5,859 bases of DNA from Christensenellaceae bacterium (GTDB lineage: Bacteria > Bacillota > Clostridia > Christensenellales > Borkfalkiaceae): assembly GCA_948482865.1 (NCBI GenBank), contig CAOMHR010000104.1, positions 1-5,859 of the forward strand, in the 5' to 3' direction. The position numbers were made by a program, and so were the translations under genes. Positions 5,844 to 5,859 of this stretch are shown here, one piece after another. The stretch's first letter is position 1; every line of letters starts with the position of its first letter. The notes under the pieces were generated by a model. That model was not told where the DNA came from. It ran no database searches and saw nothing but the letters and a program-made list of their open reading frames with translations.

Positions 5844-5859
5844 GCGGGCTTTTGCCCGC
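5844..5859 (+). terminator. GC-rich hairpin after the alcohol dehydrogenase gene, cut by the window edge
   Basis: GCGGGC (5844-5849), loop TTTT and GCCCGC (5854-5859) form a 6-bp stem 28 nt past the stop codon. The upstream bases GGCG would lengthen the stem if the sequence continues CGCC. The U-tract, if present, lies outside the window. Confidence 0.6.

Noticed and set aside
1..5859. CRISPR array, tRNA, rRNA, transposase or phage genes
   Set aside because: No regularly spaced repeats, tRNA-like cloverleaf, rRNA-like sequence or mobile-element gene could be seen on either strand.

Overview
The window carries four protein-coding genes in two divergent units. It looks like a piece of an anaerobic, fermentative bacterium, most likely a Bacillota/Clostridia member. 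This taxonomy is inferred from strong AGGAG-type ribosome binding sites, a mid-range G+C content, an oxygen-sensitive [FeFe]-hydrogenase and a butanol-dehydrogenase-like alcohol dehydrogenase; no marker gene is present to confirm it.

Minus strand, 4470 down to 347: a compact three-gene operon in the order hydC, hydB, hydA. It encodes a complete trimeric, flavin-containing [FeFe]-hydrogenase of the NAD(P)-linked HydABC/Hnd type. HydC is NuoE-like with one [2Fe-2S] cluster. HydB is NuoF-like, with an N-terminal thioredoxin-like [2Fe-2S] domain and a C-terminal 2x[4Fe-4S] ferredoxin domain. HydA carries the H-cluster and four accessory clusters. Gaps are 15 and 11 nt and each gene has its own Shine-Dalgarno sequence. 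All expected cluster ligands are present. In families of this build the complex oxidises NADH and reduced ferredoxin together to make H2 (electron bifurcation/confurcation). The maturases HydE, HydF and HydG are not in the window. One H-cluster pocket residue departs from the usual motif: Ile replaces Met in the L2 motif (I351).

Intergenic 4471-4654: an AT-rich divergent control region. A minus-strand extended -10 promoter (TTGTAA-17-TATAAT with TGG) faces the hyd operon. A near-consensus plus-strand promoter (TTGACT-17-TATAAT) faces the alcohol dehydrogenase and should give a leader of only about 13 nt.

Plus strand, 4655-5815: an iron-containing alcohol dehydrogenase of the BdhA/YqhD type, followed by a GC-rich hairpin at the right edge. 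Hydrogenase and alcohol dehydrogenase are alternative sinks for reducing equivalents, so the divergent pair reads as a redox-disposal module.

Left flank 1-346: no convincing gene. It holds two small hairpins near the edge, a 10-bp-stem hairpin (89-121), a palindromic intergenic repeat that appears interrupted by about 40 bp flanked by a 7-bp direct duplication (123-200), and two tandem hairpins after hydA that probably end the operon transcript. I found no wholly new system; the most notable items are the Met-to-Ile change at the H-cluster, the interrupted repeat and the divergent regulatory region.
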